NCBI RefSeq assembly: GCF_024499015.1
Contig: NZ_CP098604.1
Location: 1,798,001-1,862,000, forward strand
Source: Xanthomonas hortorum pv. pelargonii
Lineage (GTDB): Bacteria > Pseudomonadota > Gammaproteobacteria > Xanthomonadales > Xanthomonadaceae
Length of the DNA: 64,000 bases
Reading direction: 5' to 3'
Below are positions 1-8,665 of this stretch, one piece after another. Position 1 is the stretch's first letter, and every line of letters starts with the position of its first letter. The translations under genes and the position numbers were made by a program. A model generated the notes under the pieces. The model was not told the DNA's origin. It was given only the letters and a program-made list of their open reading frames with translations, and made no database searches.

Positions 1-1707
1 GCGGCCGATACGACTCAGCAGCGACGGGCTACCCGACGGCTTGGTCGCACTGCGCACCGGCTTTGCGACCACCTGGGTCGGCTTGCGCGGTGCGGCCGGC
101 GCAGCAACCGGTGTGGACGCCACCGCTGGCTCCCCACCTTCGACCGGACGACCGTTGCGGCGACGACGCCGCTTGCGCGGTGCGCGCTCGGCATCGGCCA
201 CGCCGGTCGACGGCGCTTCGGTCGTCGCTGCGGCGACCACAGGGGTTTCCGAAGCTGCTGCAACGGTTGCGGTCTCGGCGGCAACGTCGCCTTCGACACG
301 CGGCTTGCGGCGCGGACGCGGCTTGGCATCGGCACTGCCGCCATCACGGCGGCCACCACCACTGCTGCTGCCGCTGCGCGAGGCGCCACCCGGGCCGCTG
401 CGGCCACCGCCACGACGCTGTTCTTCGGCAGCACGCTGTTCGCGCGCCTCGCGGAAGATCGTGCCCACGCTGTCGCCAGCGTCGGCGTCGACCTCTTCGC
501 CTTCCACCGGCACGCGTGCGGTACGCGGCAACGGGATCAGCAGTTCAGAGGTCACCGGCTCGACCGGGATCTTCTGCGCGATGTAGGCCTCGATGTCCGG
601 CAGGCTCATCGCATAGCGCTCGCAGGCGAAGCTGATCGCATCGCCTTCTTCGCCCAGACGCGCGGTACGGCCGATGCGGTGCACATAGTCTTCCGCATCG
701 AACGGCAGGTCGTAGTTGTAGACGTACTTGACGCCGTCGATGTGCAGGCCGCGCGCGGCCACATCGGTGGCGACCAGGATCTCGAGCTGGCCCTTCTGGA
801 AGCGGTTGAGCAGCGACTCGCGCTTCTTCTGCGGCACATCGCCGGACAACACACCGACCCGGTAACCATGACGCTCCAGCGTGCGCGCCACGCGCTCGAC
901 GAACGCCTTGGTGTTGACGAACACCATGGTGCGCGCGCCTTCGCTACGCGACAGCAAGCCGAGCAGCAGCGTCTGCTTCTCTTCGTCTGAGGGGAAATAG
1001 ATACGCTGACGTACGCGTGCGGCAGTGATGGTCTCGGTTTCGACCACCAGCTTCTCCGGCTCGTTCATGTGCTCGTAGGCGAGCTCGAGCACGCGGTGGC
1101 TGAGCGTGGCCGAGAACAGCAGCGTCTGGCGGGTGCCGCGCTCGGGCATGCGCCGCAGCAGGAAGCGAATGTCCCTGATGAAGCCCAGATCGAACATGCG
1201 GTCGGCTTCGTCCAGCACGCAGATCTCGCAGGCGTGCAGCGAGACCACCTTGTGCTGCTTGACGTAGTCGATCAGCCGGCCCGGGGTGGCGATGATCACG
1301 TCCACGCCCTGCTGCAGCAGCTCGCGCTGCTTGTCGTAGTCCACCCCGCCGTAGACCAGCGCAAAGCGCAGGCCCAGGTCGGCGCCAAACTTGACCGCAT
1401 CCTTGTGGATCTGGATCGCCAGCTCGCGGGTCGGGGCCAGGATCAGCGCGCGCGGGTCTTCCGGTTTGCGGTCGGCCAGCGCCGGGCGGTTCAGCAGGCG
1501 GTTCACCACCGTCACCAGGAACGCCAGCGTCTTGCCGGTGCCGGTCTGGGCCTGGCCGGCGACATCGCCGCCTGGCAGCGCGACCGGCAGCGTCAGCGCC
1601 TGGATCGGGGTACAGCGGGTGAACCCGGCGCTCTCCAGCCCGGCGATCAACGCCGGATGCAGGTCGAACGTGGAAAAAGTCAAATCGGTCAGCGGTTTGT
1701 CGCTCAT
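1..1707 (-). CDS. rhlB: ATP-dependent DEAD-box RNA helicase RhlB (C-terminus beyond window edge)
   Basis: DEAD-box helicase expected to unwind structured RNA, in enterobacteria as part of the RNA degradosome. 569 codons are visible and the frame is still open at base 1, so only the extreme C-terminus is missing. The N-terminal half has a Q-motif region (CTPIQ), motif [13 protein letters not shown] in [10 protein letters not shown] and SAT in LLFSATLSH; the second RecA lobe has HRIGRTAR. After about residue 400 comes a long Gly/Ser/Arg- and Ala-rich, basic, low-complexity tail, typical of Xanthomonas RhlB and probably RNA-binding. Start ATG 1705-1707 opens [11 protein letters not shown]. It is divergent from trxA, with a 198-bp shared upstream region. 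Family identity is firm; a degradosome role in this organism is inferred from the family. Confidence 0.95.
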   Translation of the reverse strand, partial: MSDKPLTDLTFSTFDLHPALIAGLESAGFTRCTPIQALTLPVALPGGDVAGQAQTGTGKTLAFLVTVVNRLLNRPALADRKPEDPRALILAPTRELAIQIHKDAVKFGADLGLRFALVYGGVDYDKQRELLQQGVDVIIATPGRLIDYVKQHKVVSLHACEICVLDEADRMFDLGFIRDIRFLLRRMPERGTRQTLLFSATLSHRVLELAYEHMNEPEKLVVETETITAARVRQRIYFPSDEEKQTLLLGLLSRSEGARTMVFVNTKAFVERVARTLERHGYRVGVLSGDVPQKKRESLLNRFQKGQLEILVATDVAARGLHIDGVKYVYNYDLPFDAEDYVHRIGRTARLGEEGDAISFACERYAMSLPDIEAYIAQKIPVEPVTSELLIPLPRTARVPVEGEEVDADAGDSVGTIFREAREQRAAEEQRRGGGRSGPGGASRSGSSSGGGRRDGGSADAKPRPRRKPRVEGDVAAETATVAAASETPVVAAATTEAPSTGVADAERAPRKRRRRRNGRPVEGGEPAVASTPVAAPAAPRKPTQVVAKPVRSATKPSGSPSLLSRIGR

Positions 1708-1905
1708 TATTCCGTCTTCGTGAGGCGCCCTGGGCAGCCCGGGCGCGGCTTGCATCGATGCCGACAGCGTCGCAAACTGCGGCTGTTGTGGCGGACAGCG
1801 CGGCTTCAGGACTGACACTTGATTCAGTCGCGCAATACCCCAGTTTAACGCAATGTAGCGGCCTACCCGTTCGGGCGGGCCGTTTTGGTTTCCAGGAGAC
1901 CCAAC

Positions 1906-2247
1906 GTGAGCGACAAGGTTCAACATGTCGGCGATGCCGACTTCGATACAGCTGTACTGCAATCCGGCGAACCGGTCCTGGTGGATTTCTGGGCCGAATG
2001 GTGTGGCCCATGCAAGATGATCGCCCCGGTACTGGACGATCTGGCCGATACATACCAGGGCAGACTCAAGGTTGCCAAGGTCAATGTGGACCAGAACCGC
2101 GCTTTGGCCATCAAGTACCACGTGCGGTCGATCCCGATGCTGCTGCTGTTCAAGGACGGGCAGGTGCAGGCAACCCAGATCGGCGCGGTTGGCAAGGGCC
2201 AGCTGACCCAGATGATCGACAAGACCCTGGGCGGCGCGGCCGCCTGA
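1906..2247 (+). CDS. trxA: thioredoxin TrxA
   Basis: Small cytosolic thiol-disulfide oxidoreductase of 113 residues, the usual family length. The redox site WCGPC follows the strand [15 protein letters not shown], and the cis-proline segment is SIPMLLLF. The GTG at 1906 is preferred because AGGAG (1893-1897) sits 8 bases upstream; an upstream TTG at 1885 stays in frame but overlaps that Shine-Dalgarno. It is divergent from rhlB and lies 220 bp upstream of rho in the same direction, the classical rhlB-trxA-rho arrangement of gammaproteobacteria. Confidence 0.97.
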   Translation: MSDKVQHVGDADFDTAVLQSGEPVLVDFWAEWCGPCKMIAPVLDDLADTYQGRLKVAKVNVDQNRALAIKYHVRSIPMLLLFKDGQVQATQIGAVGKGQLTQMIDKTLGGAAA

Positions 2248-2467
2248 GCGAGCGGGCGTCCCAGCGATGGGCGCCCCCGATGTTTCGCCAGCAGTTAAAC
2301 CCTGCCCCGGCAGACGCTTGCGCGGTTGAGCGCAGCGGTGATAGTGTCAGTCGATCCGGAGCACGTTCGTGCGCCGCCGTACCCCTCTAGAAACGTCTCT
2401 CTAGACTCCCATCACCATAGTTCGCCCCCCAGCCGGGCGCTCGCACTCTTAGCGAGGAATCAAGCAC

Positions 2468-4381
2468 TTGTCCGATCATCCTTCTTCCGATACCGGGAGC
2501 GTCGACGCTCCTGTCGAGAAACGCGTGCGCAAGCCGCGCGTGAGCAAGACCGCCGTTGCCAATGACGACGGTGGCGCGCAACAGCCCAACCTGCCCTTGC
2601 CCGCCAGCCCCGCGCCTGATGTTCCGCGTGCGCCGCAGGCACCGTCGCACGCTGCCGATTCGGCACCGGCGCAGACGTCCAGCGATGGCGCATATGCCGG
2701 TAACGCCCCCAGCGCCAGTCATGGCAATCAAGGCAACCAGGGCGGCGACAACCATGGCGAATCCCGCGAAGGTGGCCAGTCGCAGCAGCAGCGCTTCAAC
2801 CAGGCGCAGAACCAGCAGAACCAGAATCAGGCGCAAAGCCGGGGTCAAGGCCAGAACCAGGGTCAAGCCCAGGTCCAGGGCCAGCCGCAAAATCAAGGTC
2901 AGGGTCAGGACCAAGGTCAGAACGCCGGCCAGAATCAGCAAGGTCAGAGCCAGGGGCAGAACCAGCAGGGCAATCGCCGTGACCGGTTCCGCAACCGCCG
3001 CGACCGTGGGCCGCGCGATCGGTTCGGTAATGAAACCGGTGGCGGCATGCCGTCGTCCGATGGCAGCAACGAGCCGTTTATCGCGCGTCCGCACCCGGCC
3101 GTGCCGGATGGCTTCCCGGTGTATTCGCTGAGCGATCTCAAGCGGATGCCGGCGCAGAAGCTGCTGGATATCGCCGATCAGCTCAACATCCAGGAAGGCG
3201 TGGCGCGTGCGCGCAAGCAGGACGTGATCTTCGCCCTGCTCAAGGTGCTGACCCGCCACGGCGAAGGCGTTGCCGCCGACGGCGTGCTGGAAATCCTGCC
3301 CGACGGCTTCGGTTTCCTGCGTGCCGCCGAAGCCAGCTACCTGGCCGGCCCGGACGATACGTATATCTCGCCCAGCCAGATCCGCCGCTTCAACCTGCGC
3401 ACCGGCGACCATCTGTCCGGCCGCATCCGCTTCCCGAAGGACGGCGAACGCTATTTCGCGCTGTCGATCGTCGACACCATCAACGGCGAACCGCTGGAAG
3501 CCAGCAAGAACAAGGTGCTGTTCGAGAACCTGACCCCGCTGTTCCCGCGCCGGCGTTTCCGTCTGGAGCGTGGCGATGGGTCCACCGAGGACATCACCGG
3601 CCGCATCCTGGATCTGATGGCGCCGCAGGGTAAGGGTCAGCGTGCGCTGATCGTCTCCCCGCCCAAGGCCGGTAAGACGATGATGATGCAGCAGGTGGCC
3701 ACGGCCATCACCAGCAATCATCCCGAAGTGCACATGATCGTGTTGCTGATCGACGAGCGCCCGGAAGAAGTGACCGAAATGCAGCGCACCGTGCGCGGCG
3801 AGGTCATCTCTTCCACGTTCGACGAACCGGCTGCGCGTCACGTGCAGGTTGCCGAGATGGTGATCGAGCGGGCCAAGCGCCTGGTCGAGCACAAGAAGGA
3901 CGTGGTGATCCTGCTCGACTCGATCACCCGTCTGGCGCGCGCCTACAACAACGTGGTGCCCAGTTCCGGCAAGGTGCTCACCGGTGGTGTGGACGCCAAC
4001 GCGTTGCATCGCCCGAAGCGCTTCTTCGGTGCGGCCCGTAATGTCGAAGAAGGCGGCTCGCTGACCATCATCGCCACGGCGCTGGTCGAGACCGGCAGCA
4101 AGATGGACGAAGTGATCTACGAAGAATTCAAGGGCACCGGCAACAGCGAAGTGCATTTGAACCGTCGTATCACCGAAAAGCGCGTTTACCCGGCGATCGA
4201 CATCAACCGTTCGGGTACGCGTCGCGAAGATCTGTTGATCGAGCCGGAGCTGCTGCAGAAGATCTGGATTCTGCGCAAGCTGCTGCACCCGATGGACGAA
4301 ATCGCAGCGATGGAATTCCTGCTGGACAAGATGAAGACCACCAAGTCCAACGACGAGTTCTTCAGTTCGATGAAGCGCTGA
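2468..4381 (+). CDS. rho: transcription termination factor Rho with long Q/N/G-rich N-terminal insertion
   Basis: Hexameric RNA-dependent ATPase that terminates transcription. 637 residues, versus about 420 for E. coli Rho; the excess is N-terminal. Residues 1-85 are basic and Ala/Pro-rich, about 86-169 are almost only Q, N and G with some S, about 170-186 are Arg-rich ([10 protein letters not shown]), and a canonical Rho follows. The primary RNA-binding fold has DGFGFLR; the P-loop is PPKAGKT with K403; Walker B is [16 protein letters not shown]. The start is a TTG with GAGGA about 9 bases upstream; no ATG fits the conserved frame better. The 220-bp leader is C/T-rich, which would suit the Rho autoregulation known in enterobacteria, but I see no proof here. 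A strong intrinsic terminator follows. Confidence 0.97.
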   Translation: MSDHPSSDTGSVDAPVEKRVRKPRVSKTAVANDDGGAQQPNLPLPASPAPDVPRAPQAPSHAADSAPAQTSSDGAYAGNAPSASHGNQGNQGGDNHGESREGGQSQQQRFNQAQNQQNQNQAQSRGQGQNQGQAQVQGQPQNQGQGQDQGQNAGQNQQGQSQGQNQQGNRRDRFRNRRDRGPRDRFGNETGGGMPSSDGSNEPFIARPHPAVPDGFPVYSLSDLKRMPAQKLLDIADQLNIQEGVARARKQDVIFALLKVLTRHGEGVAADGVLEILPDGFGFLRAAEASYLAGPDDTYISPSQIRRFNLRTGDHLSGRIRFPKDGERYFALSIVDTINGEPLEASKNKVLFENLTPLFPRRRFRLERGDGSTEDITGRILDLMAPQGKGQRALIVSPPKAGKTMMMQQVATAITSNHPEVHMIVLLIDERPEEVTEMQRTVRGEVISSTFDEPAARHVQVAEMVIERAKRLVEHKKDVVILLDSITRLARAYNNVVPSSGKVLTGGVDANALHRPKRFFGAARNVEEGGSLTIIATALVETGSKMDEVIYEEFKGTGNSEVHLNRRITEKRVYPAIDINRSGTRREDLLIEPELLQKIWILRKLLHPMDEIAAMEFLLDKMKTTKSNDEFFSSMKR

Positions 4382-4404
4382 TTTCGATCGGCATTCTCGA
4401 TAAG

Positions 4405-4432
4405 AAAAAGCCCCGCATTGCGGGGCTTTTTT
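4405..4432 (+). terminator. intrinsic terminator of rho
   Basis: A GC-rich hairpin AAGCCCCGC-ATT-GCGGGGCTT is followed directly by a T-run, 24 bases after the rho stop codon. The A-run before the stem would also give a T-run on the other strand, so it may work in both directions. Confidence 0.93.
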
Positions 4433-4478
4433 GTGGGTGCGCGATTGCTTGCAGTCACAAGCCTGGTTGGCCGAGTGC

Positions 4479-4586
4479 GCGGTGCCCTCACCGCTCACGG
4501 GACACGCCGTGAATCCGTCCATGGAGGCTCGGTGGCGGCATCCATGCCGCCACACGGTCCCGCAATCGGTAAGGACACCGCACCAG
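4479..4586 (+). repeat. palindromic repeat, module A, copy 1
   Basis: About 108 bp bounded by near-complementary arms of about 25 bases (GCGGTGCCCTCACCGCT... and ...CGGTAAGGACACCGC) with an inner perfect hairpin TGGCGGCAT-CC-ATGCCGCCA. The same module recurs at 36990, 37389 and 53119, the first two in the opposite orientation. It lies between the rho terminator and module B. No coding potential is supported. Confidence 0.85.
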
Positions 4587-4619
4587 AAAGTTTGCTGACT
4601 GCTTTGTTGAAAACCATGC

Positions 4620-4752
4620 GCACCGACCATCTCAATTGGTCATTGCCCGCCCACCGTCGCGGGACCTTACGCGGCATGGATGCCGCGTAAGAGCCTACAT
4701 GGACGTACTTGCGGCGTGTCCTGCGATGGTGGGCGGGCAAGGGCCCTGCAGC
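4620..4752 (+). repeat. palindromic repeat, module B, copy 1
   Basis: Outer arms TTGCCCGCCCACCGTCGCGGG and its imperfect complement flank an inner hairpin TTACGCGGCAT-GG-ATGCCGCGTAA. The inner core is the reverse complement of the module A core. Followed by GGGCCCTGCAGC. Copies lie at 4826, 36801, 37200, 37595 and 53268. Confidence 0.85.
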
Positions 4753-4825
4753 AAACTCACAGCATCAAGGTCGCGGCAAGAACACCGCACCCGACAGTTT
4801 GCTGGCTGTTTATTGAAACTATGCA

Positions 4826-4983
4826 CACCGACCATCTTCGATGGTCCTTGCCCGCCTACCGTCGCGGGACCTTACGCGGCATGGATGCAGCGTAAGAGCC
4901 TACACGGACGTACTTGCGGCGTGTCCTGCGATGGTGGGTGGGCAAGGGCCCTGCAGCCAAATTGCAGATCAGCCGCCCTGCCG
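4826..4983 (+). repeat. palindromic repeat, module B, copy 2
   Basis: Second B module in the same orientation as copy 1, here with the fuller right flank (GCAGATCAGCCGCCCTGC). One base of the inner palindrome is changed (GGATGCAGCG), so this copy is slightly degenerate. The rest of the interval 4382-5086 holds the rho terminator and linkers between modules; no gene is seen. Confidence 0.83.
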
Positions 4984-5086
4984 CCAAGCATCAGATAATC
5001 CGCCCCGCAGCGAAGGCCCAGATCGTCGGCTCCGCAATAGACCGGCATGAAGTAGTTTGCTAGCCGCTCTGATGTTGGCGTTGCGC

Positions 5087-5971
5087 TTAACTTCCTTGCA
5101 GCGGTGTCACCAAGCGCACACCTACTCCGCGTGCCGAGAACAATCCACTTCCAGGTAGCGCATCCGGACTGTCGGTCGATGCTGACGCACCGCGCTGTTC
5201 GTGCCAGGGCGCCGGCTGACGTGGGCCCGGCAAATAGGATTGCCACGTTTTGGCTTGCTTTGCAGCGGTCAGATTGCCTGGCCAGGTTTCGATGTCGAAG
5301 GTGACCGGAACCCGCATGACCCAGTACGGCGCGTCGGCCTCGACGCCTTGCGTTGGCGGCTCAAATGTCCAGCGCTGCGCCTTGGCGATTGCGGCATCGG
5401 CAAACGCCTTGCGCCAGCGCGGGCGCTTCGATTCCGGCGCTAGCGTGGTCAGGTTGACCTGCTCTGCAACCAGATCCTCGACCTTGCCATCGCGCCCGAT
5501 CTTGAGCAGCAGATACACCACCCCTGTCGCACCTTCTCGAAACGCATGCTCGGGATAGGCGGGCGGCGGCATGTCTTTGGCAGCAACGCTGGCTGCACCT
5601 TGCTCCTGGCTGCCGAAATGCGCGCTGCGAATCGATACCGCATACGTGTTGTTGTCGCCCGGCTTGGCGACCAGCAGCAGATTCATCGGTAGTTGCGCGG
5701 GCAATGCGCTTCCATCGTCTTTGACAGGGTCGAAGCGCCAGGAGGCGATCGATTGCTTGACGCGGTCGCGGACCACTGGCGGCAAGCTTGCTTCGTCGGT
5801 GAGCTTGACCGCCGTGACAGTGCCGTCCGGGGTCAGCGTCAATTCGCCCGCGACATTCATGCTGGCCTCCATCTGCGCCTGCACCTGCGCGGCACTGGGA
5901 CGTGCCTGCACGCCGTTGATACTCGCCATTGCCAGCAAAATCCCCAGGCCCAAGCGTTGCTTCCACTGCAT
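5087..5971 (-). CDS. exported TonB C-terminal-domain-like protein
   Basis: 294 residues starting MQWKQRLGLGILLAMASI, a cleavable signal peptide ending near VQA. The middle part (YPEHAFREGATGVVYLLLKIGRDGKVEDL...WRKAFADAAIAKAQRWTFEPP) has the look of a TonB C-terminal fold: a YP start, G-V-V strand, DG-V turn, and A-A...W-F-P end. Such stand-alone secreted copies are common in Xanthomonas and usually of unknown role, with no N-terminal TonB membrane anchor. The start at 5971 has GGAG 9 bases upstream; the longer open frame has no ribosome site. It follows the cytochrome gene by 180 bp, so co-transcription with the oxidase operon is uncertain. Confidence 0.7.
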   Translation of the reverse strand: MQWKQRLGLGILLAMASINGVQARPSAAQVQAQMEASMNVAGELTLTPDGTVTAVKLTDEASLPPVVRDRVKQSIASWRFDPVKDDGSALPAQLPMNLLLVAKPGDNNTYAVSIRSAHFGSQEQGAASVAAKDMPPPAYPEHAFREGATGVVYLLLKIGRDGKVEDLVAEQVNLTTLAPESKRPRWRKAFADAAIAKAQRWTFEPPTQGVEADAPYWVMRVPVTFDIETWPGNLTAAKQAKTWQSYLPGPRQPAPWHEQRGASASTDSPDALPGSGLFSARGVGVRLVTPLQGS

Positions 5972-6151
5972 GACCGCGCTCCATCGTGATTGAATCTTCG
6001 TTGTACCAGCCTTGGTGCATACGCGTAAATCCTGGACCAGGTTTATCCGTTTCTCCGTCGGTAACGGCGGCGTGCCGGGGTGCTTGAATGCCTGCGACGC
6101 GACTGCGCAGTTGCGATACACCGACAGCAGATGGAGGTACGCGCACACGCC

Positions 6152-7453
6152 TCAGCGCTGCAGCAAATGGACGTGCGCGATCTGCGCGGCATCGGACGAT
6201 TCGGCAGTCAGCACTGTTGCGCCTTGCGTGAGTCGGATCGTCTGCAATTGCGGTTGCAGGCGACGCAGCGGGTCGAGTTGCGCCAGCAGATCGCAGGCCG
6301 CCGATGCCCATGCGGCAGCCGGCCCGATCCAGCGACCATCGGCAGCGACCGGATTGTAGGGATAGGCCACGATCCAGCGCCCGGCGCCGGAGGGTGCAGT
6401 GACGACCGTGGGATCTGGTGCGTACATCGCGGGTGCCAGCTGCAACATGGACGTTGGCTGTGCGGAGATGTCGTGATCGGCCGCGACAGGGCGCAGCCAC
6501 AGCCTGGCGGATTCATCGGAGTGCCAGGGACGCAGCGTCAAACCTGTGCGCGGTGCCAGTGCAACCACTTGGCGATACAGCTGCGCGCTGAGTGGATCGT
6601 CGGGATCGTAGGTGATCGCAAGGCTGCGATGGCCACGCGCCTGCGCCACGTCGAGCAGGCGTGCCAGCTGTGCCTGTACGCCGGGAAATGCGTAATCCCA
6701 GCGCGCGCCCTGCGGTGCGTCCAGCATGGAGAACGGCAGCGCAGTGACGATGTTGCGACCATGCATCAGATCGGCGTACGTCTGTTCCCAGCCGGCGATA
6801 AACGGTGCCAGCAATAAGGTGTCGCGCGATGGATGCAGCTGCGACTGCAATAGCTCGGCGGCCTCTTCGGGCGTATCGAAAGACACCACGTCGAAGGCGG
6901 CCAGGCGCCCGGTTTCTGCAGGACGACAGCTGCGCAGCGCATCGTGCAATGCATCGGCAATCGGCTGACGGCCCGGGCGCGGCAACAGCAGTGCGATGCG
7001 CAACGAAGCATCGCGCTGCGCAACCGGATGCGACAGCTGCTGCAGATAGGCCAGCAAGGCCTGCACTTCGTCGTCGGCCAGTGCGACGCGCGGCATGATC
7101 GGGTCCAGACGGCGACCGTCCGGCGCGCTGCCGGCGCGCACCGCATGCGCCAATGCATCCACGTCGTAGCGAGTCAATGGCGCATCGGCGCGACGTGCGG
7201 GGAACCGCGCCGATAGTTGCGACCACCGAATATCCGGCGCACGCACGAAGCCCTCGGATTTACCGCGGCCGTCGTCGCCATGACAGCCGGCGCAGCCGTG
7301 CACGCCGAGGCCGGCGACGTTGCGTCCGTCGCGCCCGATGCCGGTTGCATACAGCGACCGGCCAAGCTCGGCTGGCGGCGCGCCCTGGGCAAATGCAGCC
7401 GCCGCCGCACACGCGCACGCGGTGAGCAACCAGGCGTAAAGGCGGCGGTGCAT
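6152..7453 (-). CDS. exported cytochrome c fused to a periplasmic-binding-protein-like domain
   Basis: 433 residues. MHRRLYAWLLTACACAAAAAFAQG is a signal peptide. Residues about 28-135 form a class I cytochrome c with one haem site, CAGCH (C54, C57, H58), and a probable axial Met in DPIMPRV. From about 150 (LRIALLLPRPGRQPIADAL) to the end, the alternating strand/helix pattern looks like a type 1 periplasmic binding fold as in branched-chain amino-acid or ABC substrate-binding proteins; this half is assigned by pattern only. It is the last gene of the oxidase unit, 10 bp after the SCO gene. Likely job: pass electrons from the oxidase, with the second domain sensing or binding a ligand; the ligand is unknown. 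Confidence 0.75.
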   Translation of the reverse strand: MHRRLYAWLLTACACAAAAAFAQGAPPAELGRSLYATGIGRDGRNVAGLGVHGCAGCHGDDGRGKSEGFVRAPDIRWSQLSARFPARRADAPLTRYDVDALAHAVRAGSAPDGRRLDPIMPRVALADDEVQALLAYLQQLSHPVAQRDASLRIALLLPRPGRQPIADALHDALRSCRPAETGRLAAFDVVSFDTPEEAAELLQSQLHPSRDTLLLAPFIAGWEQTYADLMHGRNIVTALPFSMLDAPQGARWDYAFPGVQAQLARLLDVAQARGHRSLAITYDPDDPLSAQLYRQVVALAPRTGLTLRPWHSDESARLWLRPVAADHDISAQPTSMLQLAPAMYAPDPTVVTAPSGAGRWIVAYPYNPVAADGRWIGPAAAWASAACDLLAQLDPLRRLQPQLQTIRLTQGATVLTAESSDAAQIAHVHLLQR

Positions 7454-7463
7454 CGGCGTGCGC

Positions 7464-8039
7464 TCAGGCTTCGTCGGCAAGCCGCAGCAGATCCAGCGCG
7501 ATCCGCTCCGCCGGCGCATCCGGACGCAGCTTGAGCCAATGCTGGCGCCCGGCACGCCCGGCGATCAGCAGCGTGCTGTGGCTCTCGGGCTCGCCACTCC
7601 ATTGGCCCAGCTTGCCGAGCACCTGCTGCATCGTCTCGGGGGCGGCGACGACAAAGCGCCAACCATCTACGTCGGCGCCATATTTTGCAGCGAAGGCTTT
7701 CATCGATTGCGGGGTATCGCGCTTGGGATCGATCGACAGCGACAGAAAGCGCACGTCCTTGCCGAAACGCTCGCCCAGCTGCCGGCGCACCTGCTGCAGC
7801 ATCTGCGTCTGCATCGGGCAGGCGTTGGGGCAGTTGGTAAACACCAGGTTGACCAGCACCACGCCTTCGCTCAACAGATCGGTATAAAAGCGGTGGCCGA
7901 CGCCGTTTTGGTCAACCAGGGTGTCGTCGCCGAAGTAATCGCGTGCGCGCGTCTCGGGCGCGCCGGTGGAGGTGCCGCGTGCAGCAGCCAATGCCGGCCA
8001 CGCCAGTACCAGCGCCAGACACAAGCGCCGCCGCTTCAT
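7464..8039 (-). CDS. SCO1/SenC-family copper chaperone or thiol oxidoreductase, second of the pair
   Basis: 191 residues, signal peptide MKRRRLCLALVLAWPALAAA. Thioredoxin-like SCO fold with the CxxxC copper site NCPNACP, a downstream ligand His in ESHSTLLI, and the family segment FLSLSIDPKRDTP. SCO proteins deliver or reduce copper at cuproenzymes outside the cytoplasm. The ATG overlaps the stop of the preceding SCO gene (ATGA), so the two are translationally coupled. In this operon the natural client is the giant multicopper oxidase; this is inference from context. Confidence 0.88.
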   Translation of the reverse strand: MKRRRLCLALVLAWPALAAARGTSTGAPETRARDYFGDDTLVDQNGVGHRFYTDLLSEGVVLVNLVFTNCPNACPMQTQMLQQVRRQLGERFGKDVRFLSLSIDPKRDTPQSMKAFAAKYGADVDGWRFVVAAPETMQQVLGKLGQWSGEPESHSTLLIAGRAGRQHWLKLRPDAPAERIALDLLRLADEA

Positions 8040-8665
8040 GGCGCACCTCGCGCGCCGGCATCGGTCGCCAGCGCATCGACGGCGGCCAGTAATCGCGCCG
8101 GCTCGGGCATGCCGACCCATCGCCACCAGCGTCCCTGGCGCGCATCGCCGACCAGCATCACCGGGCCGTGGTCTTCCGGTCGACCACCGACCGGCAGCCC
8201 GAAGCCGCGCAAGACCCGGTCGATATCGGAAGGCGTGCCGGTGAGCCAGTACCAGCGCTCGCCAGCGCGTACGCGCCGACTGAAATCGAGCAGTTGCGCG
8301 GGGGTGTCGTGGCGCGGGTCCAGGGTGATCGAAATCAGCGTGACCTTGCCGCGCGGCCGCAGCGCCAGCTCGCGCTGCACGCTGCCCATCACGGCGGTGA
8401 GCGCCGGACAGATGGTGGTGCAGCGGGTGTACATGAAATCGACCACCACGATGCCTTCCTGCAGCAGCGGTTGCAGATCGTGAGGCTGACCGTGGGCGTC
8501 CAGCAACGCCACTTCCGGCACCTGCACCTCGGTGGGACTGGCGGCCAGGGTCTGCGCCTGTGCCATGCGGTGATGGGCAGCGTGCGGGCCGTGCTGGGCC
8601 GCAGCCGCCACGGCAGTGGAAGACAGCAGCATCAGGCCGCAGGCCGAGAGCAGGAACATGCGCAT
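8036..8665 (-). CDS. SCO1/SenC-family copper chaperone or thiol oxidoreductase, first of the pair
   Basis: 209 residues with signal peptide MRMFLLSACGLMLLSSTAVAAAA, a short His-rich stretch after it (QHGPHAAHHRM), then the SCO fold: RCTTICP (CxxxC), SITLDPRHDTP and EDHGPVMLVGD with the third copper ligand. The His-rich start could add metal binding. Its ATG directly follows the stop of the propeller gene (TAA then ATG), and it overlaps the next SCO gene by four bases. A second ATG six bases inside is possible. Two SCO copies side by side suggest separate copper-loading and thiol-reducing roles, not shown by sequence. Confidence 0.88.
   Translation of the reverse strand: MRMFLLSACGLMLLSSTAVAAAAQHGPHAAHHRMAQAQTLAASPTEVQVPEVALLDAHGQPHDLQPLLQEGIVVVDFMYTRCTTICPALTAVMGSVQRELALRPRGKVTLISITLDPRHDTPAQLLDFSRRVRAGERWYWLTGTPSDIDRVLRGFGLPVGGRPEDHGPVMLVGDARQGRWWRWVGMPEPARLLAAVDALATDAGARGAP

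Noticed and set aside
2387-4630. 747-codon open frame on the strand opposite rho
   Set aside because: It is a GC-rich shadow frame; rho on the other strand has all catalytic motifs and a ribosome site, and the antisense frame is full of His/Gly/Arg without a family.
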